Source: an uncultured Lachnospiraceae bacterium
GTDB taxonomy: Bacteria > Bacillota > Clostridia > Lachnospirales > Lachnospiraceae
Direction of reading: 5' to 3'
DNA: 64,000 nt
Assembly (NCBI GenBank): GCA_910579615.1
Contig: CAJTUA010000015.1
Coordinates: 1 to 64,000, forward strand
Of this stretch, positions 1-9,009 are shown in pieces. The position numbers were made by a program, and so were the translations under genes. Position 1 is the first letter of the stretch, and each line of letters opens with the position of its first letter. The notes below the pieces were generated by a model. It saw nothing but the letters and a program-made list of their open reading frames with translations, was not told the DNA's origin and made no database searches.

Positions 1-143
1 TCAGGATTTTTGACTACTGGGCATCCAATTTAACATTTGTTTCGCAATTACCTATGTATGCATCTTCTTTTTCTTATGAATTCTATCACATTTCCCTGCA
101 AAATACTACTAAAAAAATTTTTTTAAGTGTTTTCATATGACTT

Positions 144-231
144 TTTGTCCGCAGCGACTTAAAATGCCACAACACGCAACAACTGCCAGCCGTTTCAGGC
201 AAGATGCCAGATATGGATTTGTCCGCAGCGA
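144..231. repeat. 14-bp direct repeat pair downstream of the polysaccharide operon
   Basis: TTTGTCCGCAGCGA occurs at 144-157 and again at 218-231. It lies in the gene-free stretch 1-404, past the 3' end of the operon. No open reading frame with a credible ribosome binding site is visible in 1-404. The repeat may be a chance pair or the edge of a decayed element. Confidence 0.5.
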
Positions 232-252
232 GCCGGAGAAAGGCGTATAACG

Positions 253-293
253 CAAGAGGGGGCAAAACCGAAATCCGGCTTTGCCCCCTCTTG
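253..293. terminator. Stem-loop, possible terminator of the polysaccharide operon
   Basis: Perfect 14-bp arms (253-266 and 280-293) enclose a loop that itself holds a CCG/CGG mini-stem. It lies about 110 bases beyond the stop of the last operon gene on the minus strand. Neither side carries a clear T-run, so it is a weak or factor-dependent terminator candidate, or simply an inverted repeat. Confidence 0.35.
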
Positions 294-404
294 TATAACA
301 CTATTCTTTTACAAAATATCATCCGTTGACAAGTAACACATTCAATGGACAGGTACAGAGTGATTTGAACAGAATGGGACACCCATCCCGGTGAAAAACA
401 TTAC

Positions 405-2123
405 TTAATCATTGAACTGCTTTGCACACGCCAAAGCACTCAAAGCCAAAATTTTTTCCAATATACTTCCTTTTACAAACAATTCAGATATAGCGCTTTG
501 AATTTGTGAATTCTGCGAAAACCTATTTATGTTCTCATTAAAATAGGTCTCAAAAAATAGCCGAAGTCCTGGATTCCTTGTATACCAGTATTCATACGGG
601 TTCATTGCCATACTCCAAGAAACAGCTACTTTTTTTCCTTTGAGTCTCCCAATCTCGCGGATAAGTCTGTATTTAACACGATTGGCAAAGACAGCGAGTT
701 TTGAAGCATCGGGACGTGTGTTGGTGGTTGCATACTTAAATCGCGCAGCCATAGGATAAATTTGTTTCATCCAATTTATACCTACCTTATCTTCTATGCG
801 CATTTTTCGTGGTAACGAGAAGAAGAAAGACAGAAACTCCACATCAGCAAAAGGCGAAATTGTTTCCATGAAGTACCTTTTCGTAAGCGCGGTGTTCATA
901 TTGCCTATCATATCGCGCGTATACGAGAGAAACATCTCAATATTTTCATAACCCTGCGTACAAGATTCGTCCAATACAATCGGCAGCATGTGGGACAGGC
1001 ACTTTTTTCGCTCATTGATCACAACTGGCAGGTAACCATCATCTGTGTTCGCAAACAGGTGTGCACCTTCGTAAACATCCCCAAAGATACCGTTCACAGA
1101 CAGACCCATGGACGAAGAATCCAACATTTCCATCCAGCATTTGGTCGCGCCAATGCCCGAATAATAACAGCTTCCACTATTCATCCTGATAATCTGATCG
1201 ATATCATACAAATGGGCTGCACTGTCAATGGAATAATAGATAAACGGGTAGCCAAGGTACTCGGCAATTTGCTGTGCAATTTTCTGATCAAGGCAACCGC
1301 TCTGACCGAAACCAAAGAGAATCGGATTCTTTACGCCCAGCTTTTTAGCAGCGAAACAGATCATACGACTGTCAAGACCGCCACTCAGATCCAACACGGT
1401 TCTATATCCATATTCCTCATCCTTCATGATAATCTGCTTCATCGCCCGGTTAAATCGGCTGTTCATATCCACGATTGCCTGTTCGAAAGTAATGTCATAA
1501 TTCGGCTTATTGGTAATTCGGTGATAGCATTCTTCGCGGATTTCTCCGTTTTGTATATGCAGACAATTTCCAGCCATCAAACGATAAACATGTTTGACAC
1601 AGGTACGCTTATCCAACATCCAGCCGTAGGTTAGCATATACTCATAGGTGGACGGCTCTACTTCACGCTTGATCCGCATACTTTCCATGGATTTGGTAAT
1701 GTAAATCAATTCAGAGCCGACAATAAATCCATTCTCATTTTCATACCAGAACAAAGAACGCCCGATATGATCGGTAAAAAACAGCCATGCATCCGCCGCT
1801 TTTTCGTATACTGCACCGACAAAACTTCCTCGGAAGTCACTGAAAAACAATTCTCCGTTTTTCTCGCGCATTTGCAACACCACCTCAGAAAAATTATCCG
1901 AGCCGTATGTGCGACATAATTCACTCTTATTCAGAATCACGCCATCCAGCAAAACAATTAGCTGTTCATTTTCAAAAAATAGCTTGTCATTCATGTATTT
2001 GTTCAGTGTATTGCGCTCAACAACAAATGTATCCGTTTTCATCGTCTGCCGAACGAGATTTTTTTGGTATTCGCCATCCGGGATTTGAATATCCGGATAG
2101 TTCGAAACAAAAATACCTGGCAT
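405..2123 (-). CDS. Asparagine-synthetase-family amidotransferase of a polysaccharide cluster
   Basis: A 572-residue protein with an N-terminal class-II glutaminase-like domain (about residues 1-190) and a C-terminal asparagine synthase domain. The ATP-pyrophosphatase signature SGGLDS is at 247-252. The start chosen is the ATG after GGAGGGAGGAG; a longer reading adds 14 residues but lacks a site. Active class-II glutaminases need Cys as residue 2, and here the protein starts Met-Pro, so glutamine hydrolysis is probably lost. It is the last gene of the operon, 46 bases after the RmlD-like gene. In O-antigen and capsule clusters such proteins amidate hexuronic acids. With wecB and wecC present, N-acetylmannosaminuronic acid is the obvious candidate acceptor, but this is inference. 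Confidence 0.8.
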   Translation of the reverse strand: MPGIFVSNYPDIQIPDGEYQKNLVRQTMKTDTFVVERNTLNKYMNDKLFFENEQLIVLLDGVILNKSELCRTYGSDNFSEVVLQMREKNGELFFSDFRGSFVGAVYEKAADAWLFFTDHIGRSLFWYENENGFIVGSELIYITKSMESMRIKREVEPSTYEYMLTYGWMLDKRTCVKHVYRLMAGNCLHIQNGEIREECYHRITNKPNYDITFEQAIVDMNSRFNRAMKQIIMKDEEYGYRTVLDLSGGLDSRMICFAAKKLGVKNPILFGFGQSGCLDQKIAQQIAEYLGYPFIYYSIDSAAHLYDIDQIIRMNSGSCYYSGIGATKCWMEMLDSSSMGLSVNGIFGDVYEGAHLFANTDDGYLPVVINERKKCLSHMLPIVLDESCTQGYENIEMFLSYTRDMIGNMNTALTKRYFMETISPFADVEFLSFFFSLPRKMRIEDKVGINWMKQIYPMAARFKYATTNTRPDASKLAVFANRVKYRLIREIGRLKGKKVAVSWSMAMNPYEYWYTRNPGLRLFFETYFNENINRFSQNSQIQSAISELFVKGSILEKILALSALACAKQFND

Positions 2124-2169
2124 TTTAACTCCTCCCTCCGGTAAGCTTTCAAGGGCATCCGTCATGTGG

Positions 2170-3027
2170 TTACAAAGAATAGTGTGGATAAAGAGTACGG
2201 TGTTGCTTCATCCATTCATACAATTCTTCAAGCATTTCTTCATATCCAGGAATCTTATAATCAAAATTCCAATTTGTTCTTCTTAAAGACTTGTCCGCAA
2301 CAAGTCCAATAACCGGAACGATCGTTTTCCGATCATTATAAAAAATCTTATTGAACAAGCAAAGTAACTCGTATTTTGTAATTTCTTCAGACGGAACTGC
2401 ATTGACTAGACCTACTGCGTTTTGTTGTATTGCTGCCTCCATTGTTTTGGCAAGCTGTAGGGTTGTCTGTCCTGTCCAAACAGCCCCGGTGAAGCCGTTT
2501 AGTTCGTTAGCTTTATTTTTTAAAAACCAATTCAACAGCCCAATTCCATTTACATTTATATCCGGACCTATGATAGAATTTCTCAGAGTAAGATTCTTTT
2601 GATCATTGAGTTCTCCCAAGGCCTTTGATCTAGCATAAAATGTTGCACCATCCGGCAAATCTACCTCCGTATAACCCCCTTGATTTCCTGAAAATACACC
2701 ATCCGTGCTTATGTGAATAATTTTAGTCTTTGTATGTTCTGTTATAGCTGAAAGGAAATGTGGTAACAAGGAATTCAATCGAACTGCTGCGACCTTATCG
2801 TCCTCAGCATGTTTGTTCAAAATCGCTATGCAGTTAATAATAACATCAAACTGATTTGATAAGATGATTTCTTTCATCTTAGAAAAATCGGCAGCGTCAC
2901 AGATGAATGCGGAAACCAGCTTTGATTCAGTTCTTGCAAGCCCATATATTTCATATCCGCGTTCGCAAAAATAGAGTGAAATCATATGTCCCGTCATACC
3001 GTTACAGCCTAATACAAGTATTTTCAT
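2170..3027 (-). CDS. RmlD-like NAD(P)-dependent sugar-nucleotide reductase
   Basis: A 285-residue short-chain dehydrogenase of the RmlD_sub_bind family. The nucleotide-binding motif GCNGMTG is at 7-13, an STDGVFSG block at 107-114, and the catalytic pair Tyr131/Lys135 sits in YARSK. The start codon overlaps the stop of the upstream CapE-like gene by four bases (ATGA), so the two are translationally coupled. Paired with a CapE/FnlA-type enzyme, the likely job is 4-keto reduction of the UDP-2-acetamido-2,6-dideoxy-hexulose, as FnlB or WbvR-type enzymes do. It lacks the C-terminal cupin of CapF/FnlB, so it resembles the shorter WbvR-like class. dTDP-4-dehydrorhamnose reductase is the alternative, but no rmlA, rmlB or rmlC is present. 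Confidence 0.8.
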   Translation of the reverse strand: MKILVLGCNGMTGHMISLYFCERGYEIYGLARTESKLVSAFICDAADFSKMKEIILSNQFDVIINCIAILNKHAEDDKVAAVRLNSLLPHFLSAITEHTKTKIIHISTDGVFSGNQGGYTEVDLPDGATFYARSKALGELNDQKNLTLRNSIIGPDINVNGIGLLNWFLKNKANELNGFTGAVWTGQTTLQLAKTMEAAIQQNAVGLVNAVPSEEITKYELLCLFNKIFYNDRKTIVPVIGLVADKSLRRTNWNFDYKIPGYEEMLEELYEWMKQHRTLYPHYSL

Positions 3028-4076
3028 AATCTAAACTCCTCCATCGTATCCTGTACAAAGGAAAGACCTAACAACTTTTCACGGATTTCCTCCAGATTCA
3101 ACTGCCATGTATTACTGCTGTTGAATTCTACCAAAGCATTTCTTGTAATATCGCCATTTATCAGATAATTATCATAGTTCAGGTCGCGCTTATCGCTTGG
3201 CACACGATAAAAATCTCCCATATCTTTTGCATGTACACATTCCTCATTTGTCAGCAAGGTCTCATGCATCTTCTCACCGTGTCTGACACCAATAATCTTT
3301 TTCTCAACCTTAACATGAGGTTCAAAAATACTAATCAATGCATCCGCTAATGTACCAATGGTGGTAGCAGGAGCCTTTCTGACAAGCAAATCTCCCGTCA
3401 TGCCATGCTCAAACGCATACAATACCAGGTCAACTGCTTCATCTAAAGACATAATAAAGCGCGTCATATTAGGCTCAGTGATGGTAATCGGTTTGCCCTC
3501 TTTGATTTGGTTCACCCAAAGGGGAATAACAGAGCCTCTGCTACACATCACATTGCCGTAACGGGTACAGCAGATTTTCGTTTGATTGCTCGAAACAGTC
3601 CTGCTCTTTGCAATGATTACCTTTTCCATCATAGCCTTACTAATCCCCATTGCGTTGACAGGGTAAGCCGCTTTATCTGTAGACAGGCAAATCGCCGTTT
3701 TGACACCTGCTTCAATGGCGGCAGTCAAAACATTATCTGTGCCCAACACATTTGTTTTGACTGCTTCCGTCGGAAAGAATTCACAGGAAGGAACCTGTTT
3801 TAGAGCTGCAGCATGAAAAATGAAGTCCACGCCAGACATGGCTTCCTTTACAGAAGATAAATCGCGCACATCTCCAATATAGAACTTCAGCTTTCCAATC
3901 ACTTCTGGCATACGGTTCTGAAAATAGTGTCTCATGTCGTCCTGCTTTTTTTCGTCTCTGGAAAAAATTCTAATTTCTCCGATATCTGTATTCAGAAAAC
4001 GTCCCAACACTGCATTGCCAAAGCTTCCTGTTCCTCCGGTAATCAGCAACGTTCCTTCATTAAAAATACTTCCCAT
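3024..4076 (-). CDS. capE: UDP-GlcNAc 4,6-dehydratase/5-epimerase (CapE/FnlA/WbjB type)
   Basis: A 350-residue extended SDR. It has the Rossmann motif GGTGSFG at 14-20 and the pattern MGISK at 143-147, where the usual catalytic YxxxK tyrosine is replaced by Met. This replacement is characteristic of CapE/FnlA enzymes rather than inverting PseB or membrane-bound WbpM dehydratases. Family role: UDP-GlcNAc is dehydrated at C4/C6 and epimerised at C5, opening the route to UDP-L-FucNAc, UDP-L-QuiNAc or related sugars. The start is preceded by AAAGGAGA. It is coupled by a 4-base overlap to the RmlD-like reductase. The symbol is by family resemblance; fnlA and wbjB are equivalent names. Confidence 0.86.
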   Translation of the reverse strand: MGSIFNEGTLLITGGTGSFGNAVLGRFLNTDIGEIRIFSRDEKKQDDMRHYFQNRMPEVIGKLKFYIGDVRDLSSVKEAMSGVDFIFHAAALKQVPSCEFFPTEAVKTNVLGTDNVLTAAIEAGVKTAICLSTDKAAYPVNAMGISKAMMEKVIIAKSRTVSSNQTKICCTRYGNVMCSRGSVIPLWVNQIKEGKPITITEPNMTRFIMSLDEAVDLVLYAFEHGMTGDLLVRKAPATTIGTLADALISIFEPHVKVEKKIIGVRHGEKMHETLLTNEECVHAKDMGDFYRVPSDKRDLNYDNYLINGDITRNALVEFNSSNTWQLNLEEIREKLLGLSFVQDTMEEFRL

Positions 4077-4117
4077 GATAATCTCCTTTCATTTTAATCG
4101 TAATTGCCTATATTAGG

Positions 4118-5401
4118 CTATTCTTTGATTTTTCTTAGATAAACAACATACCGCACCGTAGACATGATGCCGGATACAATTGCCACAATAACGGAAGTGT
4201 ATGCCGCACCCATACTACCGTATTTAGGAATCAGCAGTAGGTTAAACACTATATTTACAATTCCGCATACCATGCAAACAACCAAGTTGAATTTGACTTT
4301 TCTCATTGCCAGCAGCAGGTTTCCGAACGGTATTCTAAATACAGACGCTATTAAAAAGCCTATTGAAGCAATTCTGAGCAACGAAACAGCATCCATATAG
4401 TCCGTTCCGTAAAGTATTTTAATGATCCACTCAGCACCAAAAAAAATCACCACAGACACAAAACCATTGAGTGCTGACAAGCCTAATAGTAACTTTTTAG
4501 TGTTTACCTTTAACCATTCATAGTTATTCTGATTTTTTGCAAATGAAGGGTAGAGCACTGTGATAATTGCCAATGTGATAAAGGAAGCATTGTCCGGAAT
4601 ACCGATACCGATTTTATAGGAGGCCAGTATTTCAGGATCCGGAACAACATATCCTACAAGTTCCATTCCGATATAATTCAATAGACTAGACAAACTATTT
4701 GTCAATGCACAGATGGTTGAGAACTTTATCAGTGACTTACATGTAAAATAGTCGATTTTTGCAGACTTATAACCGCAAGGAGCATTTCCTCTTAATGTAA
4801 CGAACAAAATGTATACCAAAGCAATAACAAACGATGCATAATAGCCAAGAATGTATCCGTTCAATCCAATGAAATAAGTAAACACAACGGAAACAATCAT
4901 ATACGATAATGTATGAATGTTGGTAGAATTAGCATATTGGGACATCTTGTTTTGTGTCCGCAAATAAATATTTCCGTACTCATAGAGGAAAGAGAACATT
5001 GGGGCAGCAGACAGGTAAAGGACATATTTTGCTGCACCTTCTATTTTCATTGGTGCAGAAAAACTATAAATCAGCAAAATGACAGACAGCAGCAGATTCA
5101 CAATGATTCCGTAAGAAAAACCAAATTTATAGATACCGCGCTTTTCTTCAAGACTCCTGCTCTCTGAGCAGTACTGCATAACACCGCTGATGATCCCAAA
5201 TCCGGAGAATATCAGCAGAATAGACATTTTGTTAAACGCAAAAGTATATAAACCATATTCCGCCTTTGTCAGCATTCTGACAATGATGATACTAAGTAAC
5301 AATGCCAGCACTTTATTAAGTGCTGTGGCGAACAAAACGCGCGAAACATCCTTTTTCAAAAAATTAATTCCTTTGCATATTTTTGCTTTCAGCGCGCCCA
5401 T
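4118..5401 (-). CDS. wzx: Wzx-type polysaccharide repeat-unit flippase
   Basis: A 427-residue, very hydrophobic protein of the MOP/polysaccharide-synthase superfamily with about 12 predicted membrane spans. An N-terminal Lys-rich stretch is followed by a first span near residues 20-45. Family role: it flips undecaprenyl-pyrophosphate-linked repeat units across the membrane. Position supports this, because it sits in a cluster with a Wzy-like polymerase, glycosyltransferases and a priming transferase. The stop of the upstream glycosyltransferase lies only 3 bases before its start region. Sequence conservation in this family is low, so the call rests on topology and context. Confidence 0.82.
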   Translation of the reverse strand: MGALKAKICKGINFLKKDVSRVLFATALNKVLALLLSIIIVRMLTKAEYGLYTFAFNKMSILLIFSGFGIISGVMQYCSESRSLEEKRGIYKFGFSYGIIVNLLLSVILLIYSFSAPMKIEGAAKYVLYLSAAPMFSFLYEYGNIYLRTQNKMSQYANSTNIHTLSYMIVSVVFTYFIGLNGYILGYYASFVIALVYILFVTLRGNAPCGYKSAKIDYFTCKSLIKFSTICALTNSLSSLLNYIGMELVGYVVPDPEILASYKIGIGIPDNASFITLAIITVLYPSFAKNQNNYEWLKVNTKKLLLGLSALNGFVSVVIFFGAEWIIKILYGTDYMDAVSLLRIASIGFLIASVFRIPFGNLLLAMRKVKFNLVVCMVCGIVNIVFNLLLIPKYGSMGAAYTSVIVAIVSGIMSTVRYVVYLRKIKE

Positions 5402-5404
5402 AAG

Positions 5405-6337
5405 CTATTTACCATCCTTCTTGTCCCAGAGCGACTCAATTACTTTCGTTACTTCATCCAAACATCTTTCTTGACTGTAGGTCTTTATACCATAATCGCT
5501 GGCATTTCTGTTGATTGTCGGGGGTGTTGCAATCAAGGTGCGAAGCGATATGCAAAGTTCCTCGTAGGAGGAAATATGAATCGTATACGGCAATTCATAC
5601 CGATACAGCATATACTTTCCTTTAATAGTGGATTCCATCAACAACAGAGATAATCCGTCATGGTCAGGATATCGAATCACAATGGAAATATTATTATATA
5701 TTTCCTCCATTTCCTCCCATGTTAATATGCCCATATGGCGAACATTTTGATATGGATACTTTTCCGGATGGGAGGACCGAACAACCACAAATGTAAGTTC
5801 CGGAAATGCTTCGATTACTTTTCGCATCATTCCATAGCCATAAAAATCCGCCATACCCGGTTTGTCATCGGGTATGGAGAGTAGCACGGCATGCTTCTCC
5901 GGCATAAGAGCCGGCTCCAGTTTGAGCTTTGGAACAATCGTAAGCACTTTGCTCTTAATTCCCAATGTTGCCAGTTCTTTTTGCAAATTTGGTGCATAAG
6001 CCAAGTGGATATCCACTTTGGGATTCCATGTTTTCAGCCATTCAGGATGATTCAGATAATTCAGCACATCCGTCCCCGCCCAATGATAAACAACCTTTTT
6101 CCCAAAAAGATTCGCGATTTTTGCATAGACTCCAGTATGTTTTTCGATATATGTAAAATATACCACATCAACCGTCAATATTTTGGTCAAAAACCGAATC
6201 AGTCTCGCTATGCGATTGAAATAGGAGGATGTACCTTTTTTTCGATTTTTTAAATACTTAACCTTATACTTGCCATCAACCACCTGTTCCAATAGCTTGT
6301 CAATATTTGATGCCCCATATAGTCCAATAGTCTTCAT
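5405..6337 (-). CDS. Glycosyltransferase, GT-B-like
   Basis: A 310-residue soluble protein. It begins with a short GLYG start segment and has a HWAGTDV segment around residue 96, typical of GT-B nucleotide-sugar enzymes of capsule clusters. A donor-site-like block reads DHDGLSLLLMES (about residues 223-234), where the acidic residue after the Leu run matches the EX7E region of GT4-type enzymes. There is no signal peptide or membrane span. It sits between wzy and wzx in the operon. Donor and acceptor cannot be assigned from sequence; it presumably adds one sugar of the repeat unit. Confidence 0.65.
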   Translation of the reverse strand: MKTIGLYGASNIDKLLEQVVDGKYKVKYLKNRKKGTSSYFNRIARLIRFLTKILTVDVVYFTYIEKHTGVYAKIANLFGKKVVYHWAGTDVLNYLNHPEWLKTWNPKVDIHLAYAPNLQKELATLGIKSKVLTIVPKLKLEPALMPEKHAVLLSIPDDKPGMADFYGYGMMRKVIEAFPELTFVVVRSSHPEKYPYQNVRHMGILTWEEMEEIYNNISIVIRYPDHDGLSLLLMESTIKGKYMLYRYELPYTIHISSYEELCISLRTLIATPPTINRNASDYGIKTYSQERCLDEVTKVIESLWDKKDGK

Positions 6338-6363
6338 GAAAGTCCTCTCTTAAATATATCCTA

Positions 6364-7737
6364 TCACATCAATCGAAATATGCGTCTATATAGCCGCATT
6401 CGAATTGCCTGCTTCCTCAGAATGAAAATGAGAATAAACAAATACAGATATGATAGCGGCAATTTACATGGATCCAGATTAATCACCACGGCCAATGTAA
6501 TGGTACAACACATCCAAAACTTGATTGAAGAACATTCTTTTGGTAAAGAATCTATGATTCTCTCCATTTTTCTCAATAAACACAGAACAATCATACTATT
6601 TACAATAGCTCCTAAGACACCTCCCTGAAAATAACCGGAAGTAAGAAAATCAACCGGCACTCCTCCCAAATAGGTAAAACCTTTTGAATACTCATAAGAT
6701 ACAATCTCCGTCATTGTCTGCGCTTCTGGCAATTGAATACCAATCAGAGAAAGAAGACGGCTTGGGAGTATCTCTGGAATCCATAACAAATAATCCTTAA
6801 AAAACCGAAATCCATATTTTTCGGTGAAATACATTGCATTCAGTGTATTTGCATATGGATACGACAAATCGCTCAAGGTTGACTCGATATTATCTATCAA
6901 ACTCAGTTCAACCACTTGACCGGACGATACCGACCGAAGCGTCGCTCGTAACGAACCTGATCCCAAAATCACCGCTACTGCCAATACAAAAAAGACAGCA
7001 ATAATTCTTGATTCCTTAATTCCTTTTTTTTTAAGATACGCATACAGTACACATACAGAAAAAAACACAATGGGTGATCTTCCCTGATTATACAGAAGAT
7101 AAAGTACCAAAAAAAATAGGACAACCGCAAGCCATAAACTTATATTTTTTTTCTTTTTCCGACATGAAATCAAACAAATTGCAGCCCCGAACAAAAATCC
7201 CGTCATTTGCAGACACATAGCTCCAATAGCGGAAAAATTTCCAGATATATCAACATTATAGCCGCGAAGGCTCCCTGCAATCGCCAACATTGATGAAACA
7301 CCGCCAAGTTCAAAAATCACAACACAAAAGCTTATAATGCCTATCATCGCAAAGACCCACCCCGCATTACTTAAGGTGTTGTATAAGCCTTTTGTTTCGT
7401 AAAAGTCTTCGCCAATGGAAAGCGTTTCTGTTTTCTTTGGAAAAATTTTTGCATGAAAAATAAGCAAGAAAAACACATAACCTATGGCAGCTAATAAAAA
7501 TGACAGATATCGCTGTTCTATTGTTGTGTTGGCTATAAAATCAAATCTAATGATATGTAAGCTCAGCATATCCGTGTAATCCAACATCCACAACATCACA
7601 GGCGGAATGATGAAATAATATACCAGGTAAACAACATGAAATGTGGTGCTTATAGATATCCCTATATTCTTTAAGTGCATTATAAAAATAAATGTTGCAC
7701 CGATTGCGATTATTATATATAAAGTTATCAACAGCAT
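6364..7737 (-). CDS. wzy: Wzy-like O-antigen/capsule repeat-unit polymerase
   Basis: A hydrophobic protein of about 457 residues with roughly 10-12 membrane spans and a large outer loop in the second half. This topology is typical of Wzy polymerases. The start is uncertain: the ORF can be opened 10 codons earlier, but the chosen ATG lies just after GAAAGAGG; a TTG two codons later would have better spacing. Family role: block polymerisation of lipid-linked repeat units on the outer face of the membrane. Wzy proteins share little sequence, so the assignment depends on hydropathy and on the wzx, glycosyltransferase and priming genes around it. Confidence 0.7.
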   Translation of the reverse strand: MLLITLYIIIAIGATFIFIMHLKNIGISISTTFHVVYLVYYFIIPPVMLWMLDYTDMLSLHIIRFDFIANTTIEQRYLSFLLAAIGYVFFLLIFHAKIFPKKTETLSIGEDFYETKGLYNTLSNAGWVFAMIGIISFCVVIFELGGVSSMLAIAGSLRGYNVDISGNFSAIGAMCLQMTGFLFGAAICLISCRKKKKNISLWLAVVLFFLVLYLLYNQGRSPIVFFSVCVLYAYLKKKGIKESRIIAVFFVLAVAVILGSGSLRATLRSVSSGQVVELSLIDNIESTLSDLSYPYANTLNAMYFTEKYGFRFFKDYLLWIPEILPSRLLSLIGIQLPEAQTMTEIVSYEYSKGFTYLGGVPVDFLTSGYFQGGVLGAIVNSMIVLCLLRKMERIIDSLPKECSSIKFWMCCTITLAVVINLDPCKLPLSYLYLFILIFILRKQAIRMRLYRRIFRLM

Positions 7738-7782
7738 ACCTCTTTCATCTCCCCTCGCATGTTGCATACAACAAATTTTAAT

Positions 7783-8979
7783 TTACTCATAAACCTTTCG
7801 TATAATACACTGGGCTACATATTTCGCGGAAAACGCCTCTACCGGACTTGACTGAATATGTAAATCCGGTTTCTCTGCAATTATCTTAATTGCGGAGGAT
7901 ATACTATCCGCATTGTTTTCACAAAAATAAAATCTGTTATATTGCTCAAAATATTCTCGAATTGTCTCGGCATTTTCACCATCCAGAATTATCAGCACAG
8001 GTGTGTCCGTGGCTGAAGCATGATATATCTTTCCGGGGATCTGTGTTCCACTTCTGTTGCAGATACAAACTCTAAGATTGCACATCCTTTCAGTCTCTCT
8101 CAGTTCATTGGCGGGTACACGCTCAAATATCTCCACATTATCAGTTGAAGCTAAAACCATATCCGATGTGCCAATAATTTTCAATTGGTACTTGTTATCA
8201 AGCTTACTCATGGCACGATACAAAGGCATGATATCACGATTCCTGCAGGTATAATCACCGAAATAGCCAATCTTGAATATTCCGCCAAGCGGCGCATGAA
8301 AATAGTTTCCTGTGCTGTAGGGAATAGGAGTAAAATATACCTTATCTTCAATATCCTTGTACTTATTCTGGATATACATTGCAGTCAATGGAGATACATA
8401 TATTGCCAAGTCACATAATAATAAGAGTCGCTTTTCCTCTGCAATCAAAATCCCTTCTGGTCCAATATAGCCTTTGCTAATGTCCCCAGTAAAAGGATCA
8501 CCCCAATACTGTATCCATTTATCAGCAATATTTGGTTTCTTCTGTATAAGACGCTCAGCAAATAAATGTGCCGATTTCGGATCAGACGAAGAAATAATGA
8601 GGTCAAAATGCTCGGATATCTCAACCTCATCCACATTTGGCACTTCCATTTTTCTTGTATCATATAAGGTAAACTTCTTTTTTAAGGAATAAATACCTTT
8701 TTTCAATGCGAAAATGCATTTGCCTGGCAAACTTGGCCTGCCTTGTTTTTTTTGCGTCATCAATGCGTGAACCTTATTCATGGGAATGAAGTACCGTTTG
8801 CACGCATCTGGTACAACGTTTCCCTTTCCGTGGGCATTGGTCTGAAGCTCTGTGGACAAGGTTGACACCTGATATCCGCACGCAAGCAAACCTTCAATCA
8901 AGTTTAGATTTCTAATATTTGCAGAAGTCCAGTGTTCTAATGGTTCTGCCGTAATAAAAAGTATTTTATATTGCTTCAT
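7783..8979 (-). CDS. Glycosyltransferase, GT4-like
   Basis: A 398-residue protein starting with a beta-strand (KILFIT) and an early Asn/Leu-rich acceptor-domain helix, as in GT-B glycosyltransferases. A second Rossmann half begins near residue 235 with IGYFGDY and continues through a block ending GTQIPGKIYHASATDTPVL (about residues 315-335). There Lys-Ile-Tyr replaces the common KLFEY donor-site motif. It has no membrane segment. It lies between the GT2 gene and wzy. The sugar specificity cannot be read from the sequence. Confidence 0.65.
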   Translation of the reverse strand: MKQYKILFITAEPLEHWTSANIRNLNLIEGLLACGYQVSTLSTELQTNAHGKGNVVPDACKRYFIPMNKVHALMTQKKQGRPSLPGKCIFALKKGIYSLKKKFTLYDTRKMEVPNVDEVEISEHFDLIISSSDPKSAHLFAERLIQKKPNIADKWIQYWGDPFTGDISKGYIGPEGILIAEEKRLLLLCDLAIYVSPLTAMYIQNKYKDIEDKVYFTPIPYSTGNYFHAPLGGIFKIGYFGDYTCRNRDIMPLYRAMSKLDNKYQLKIIGTSDMVLASTDNVEIFERVPANELRETERMCNLRVCICNRSGTQIPGKIYHASATDTPVLIILDGENAETIREYFEQYNRFYFCENNADSISSAIKIIAEKPDLHIQSSPVEAFSAKYVAQCIIRKVYE

Positions 8980-9009
8980 GATATCTCTTAGTCTCGTTGA
9001 AAACTTGTA

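Noticed and set aside
86..382. 98-codon minus-strand reading frame in the first 400 bases
   Set aside because: No ribosome binding site, odd composition, and it runs through the 253-293 inverted repeat; judged non-coding.
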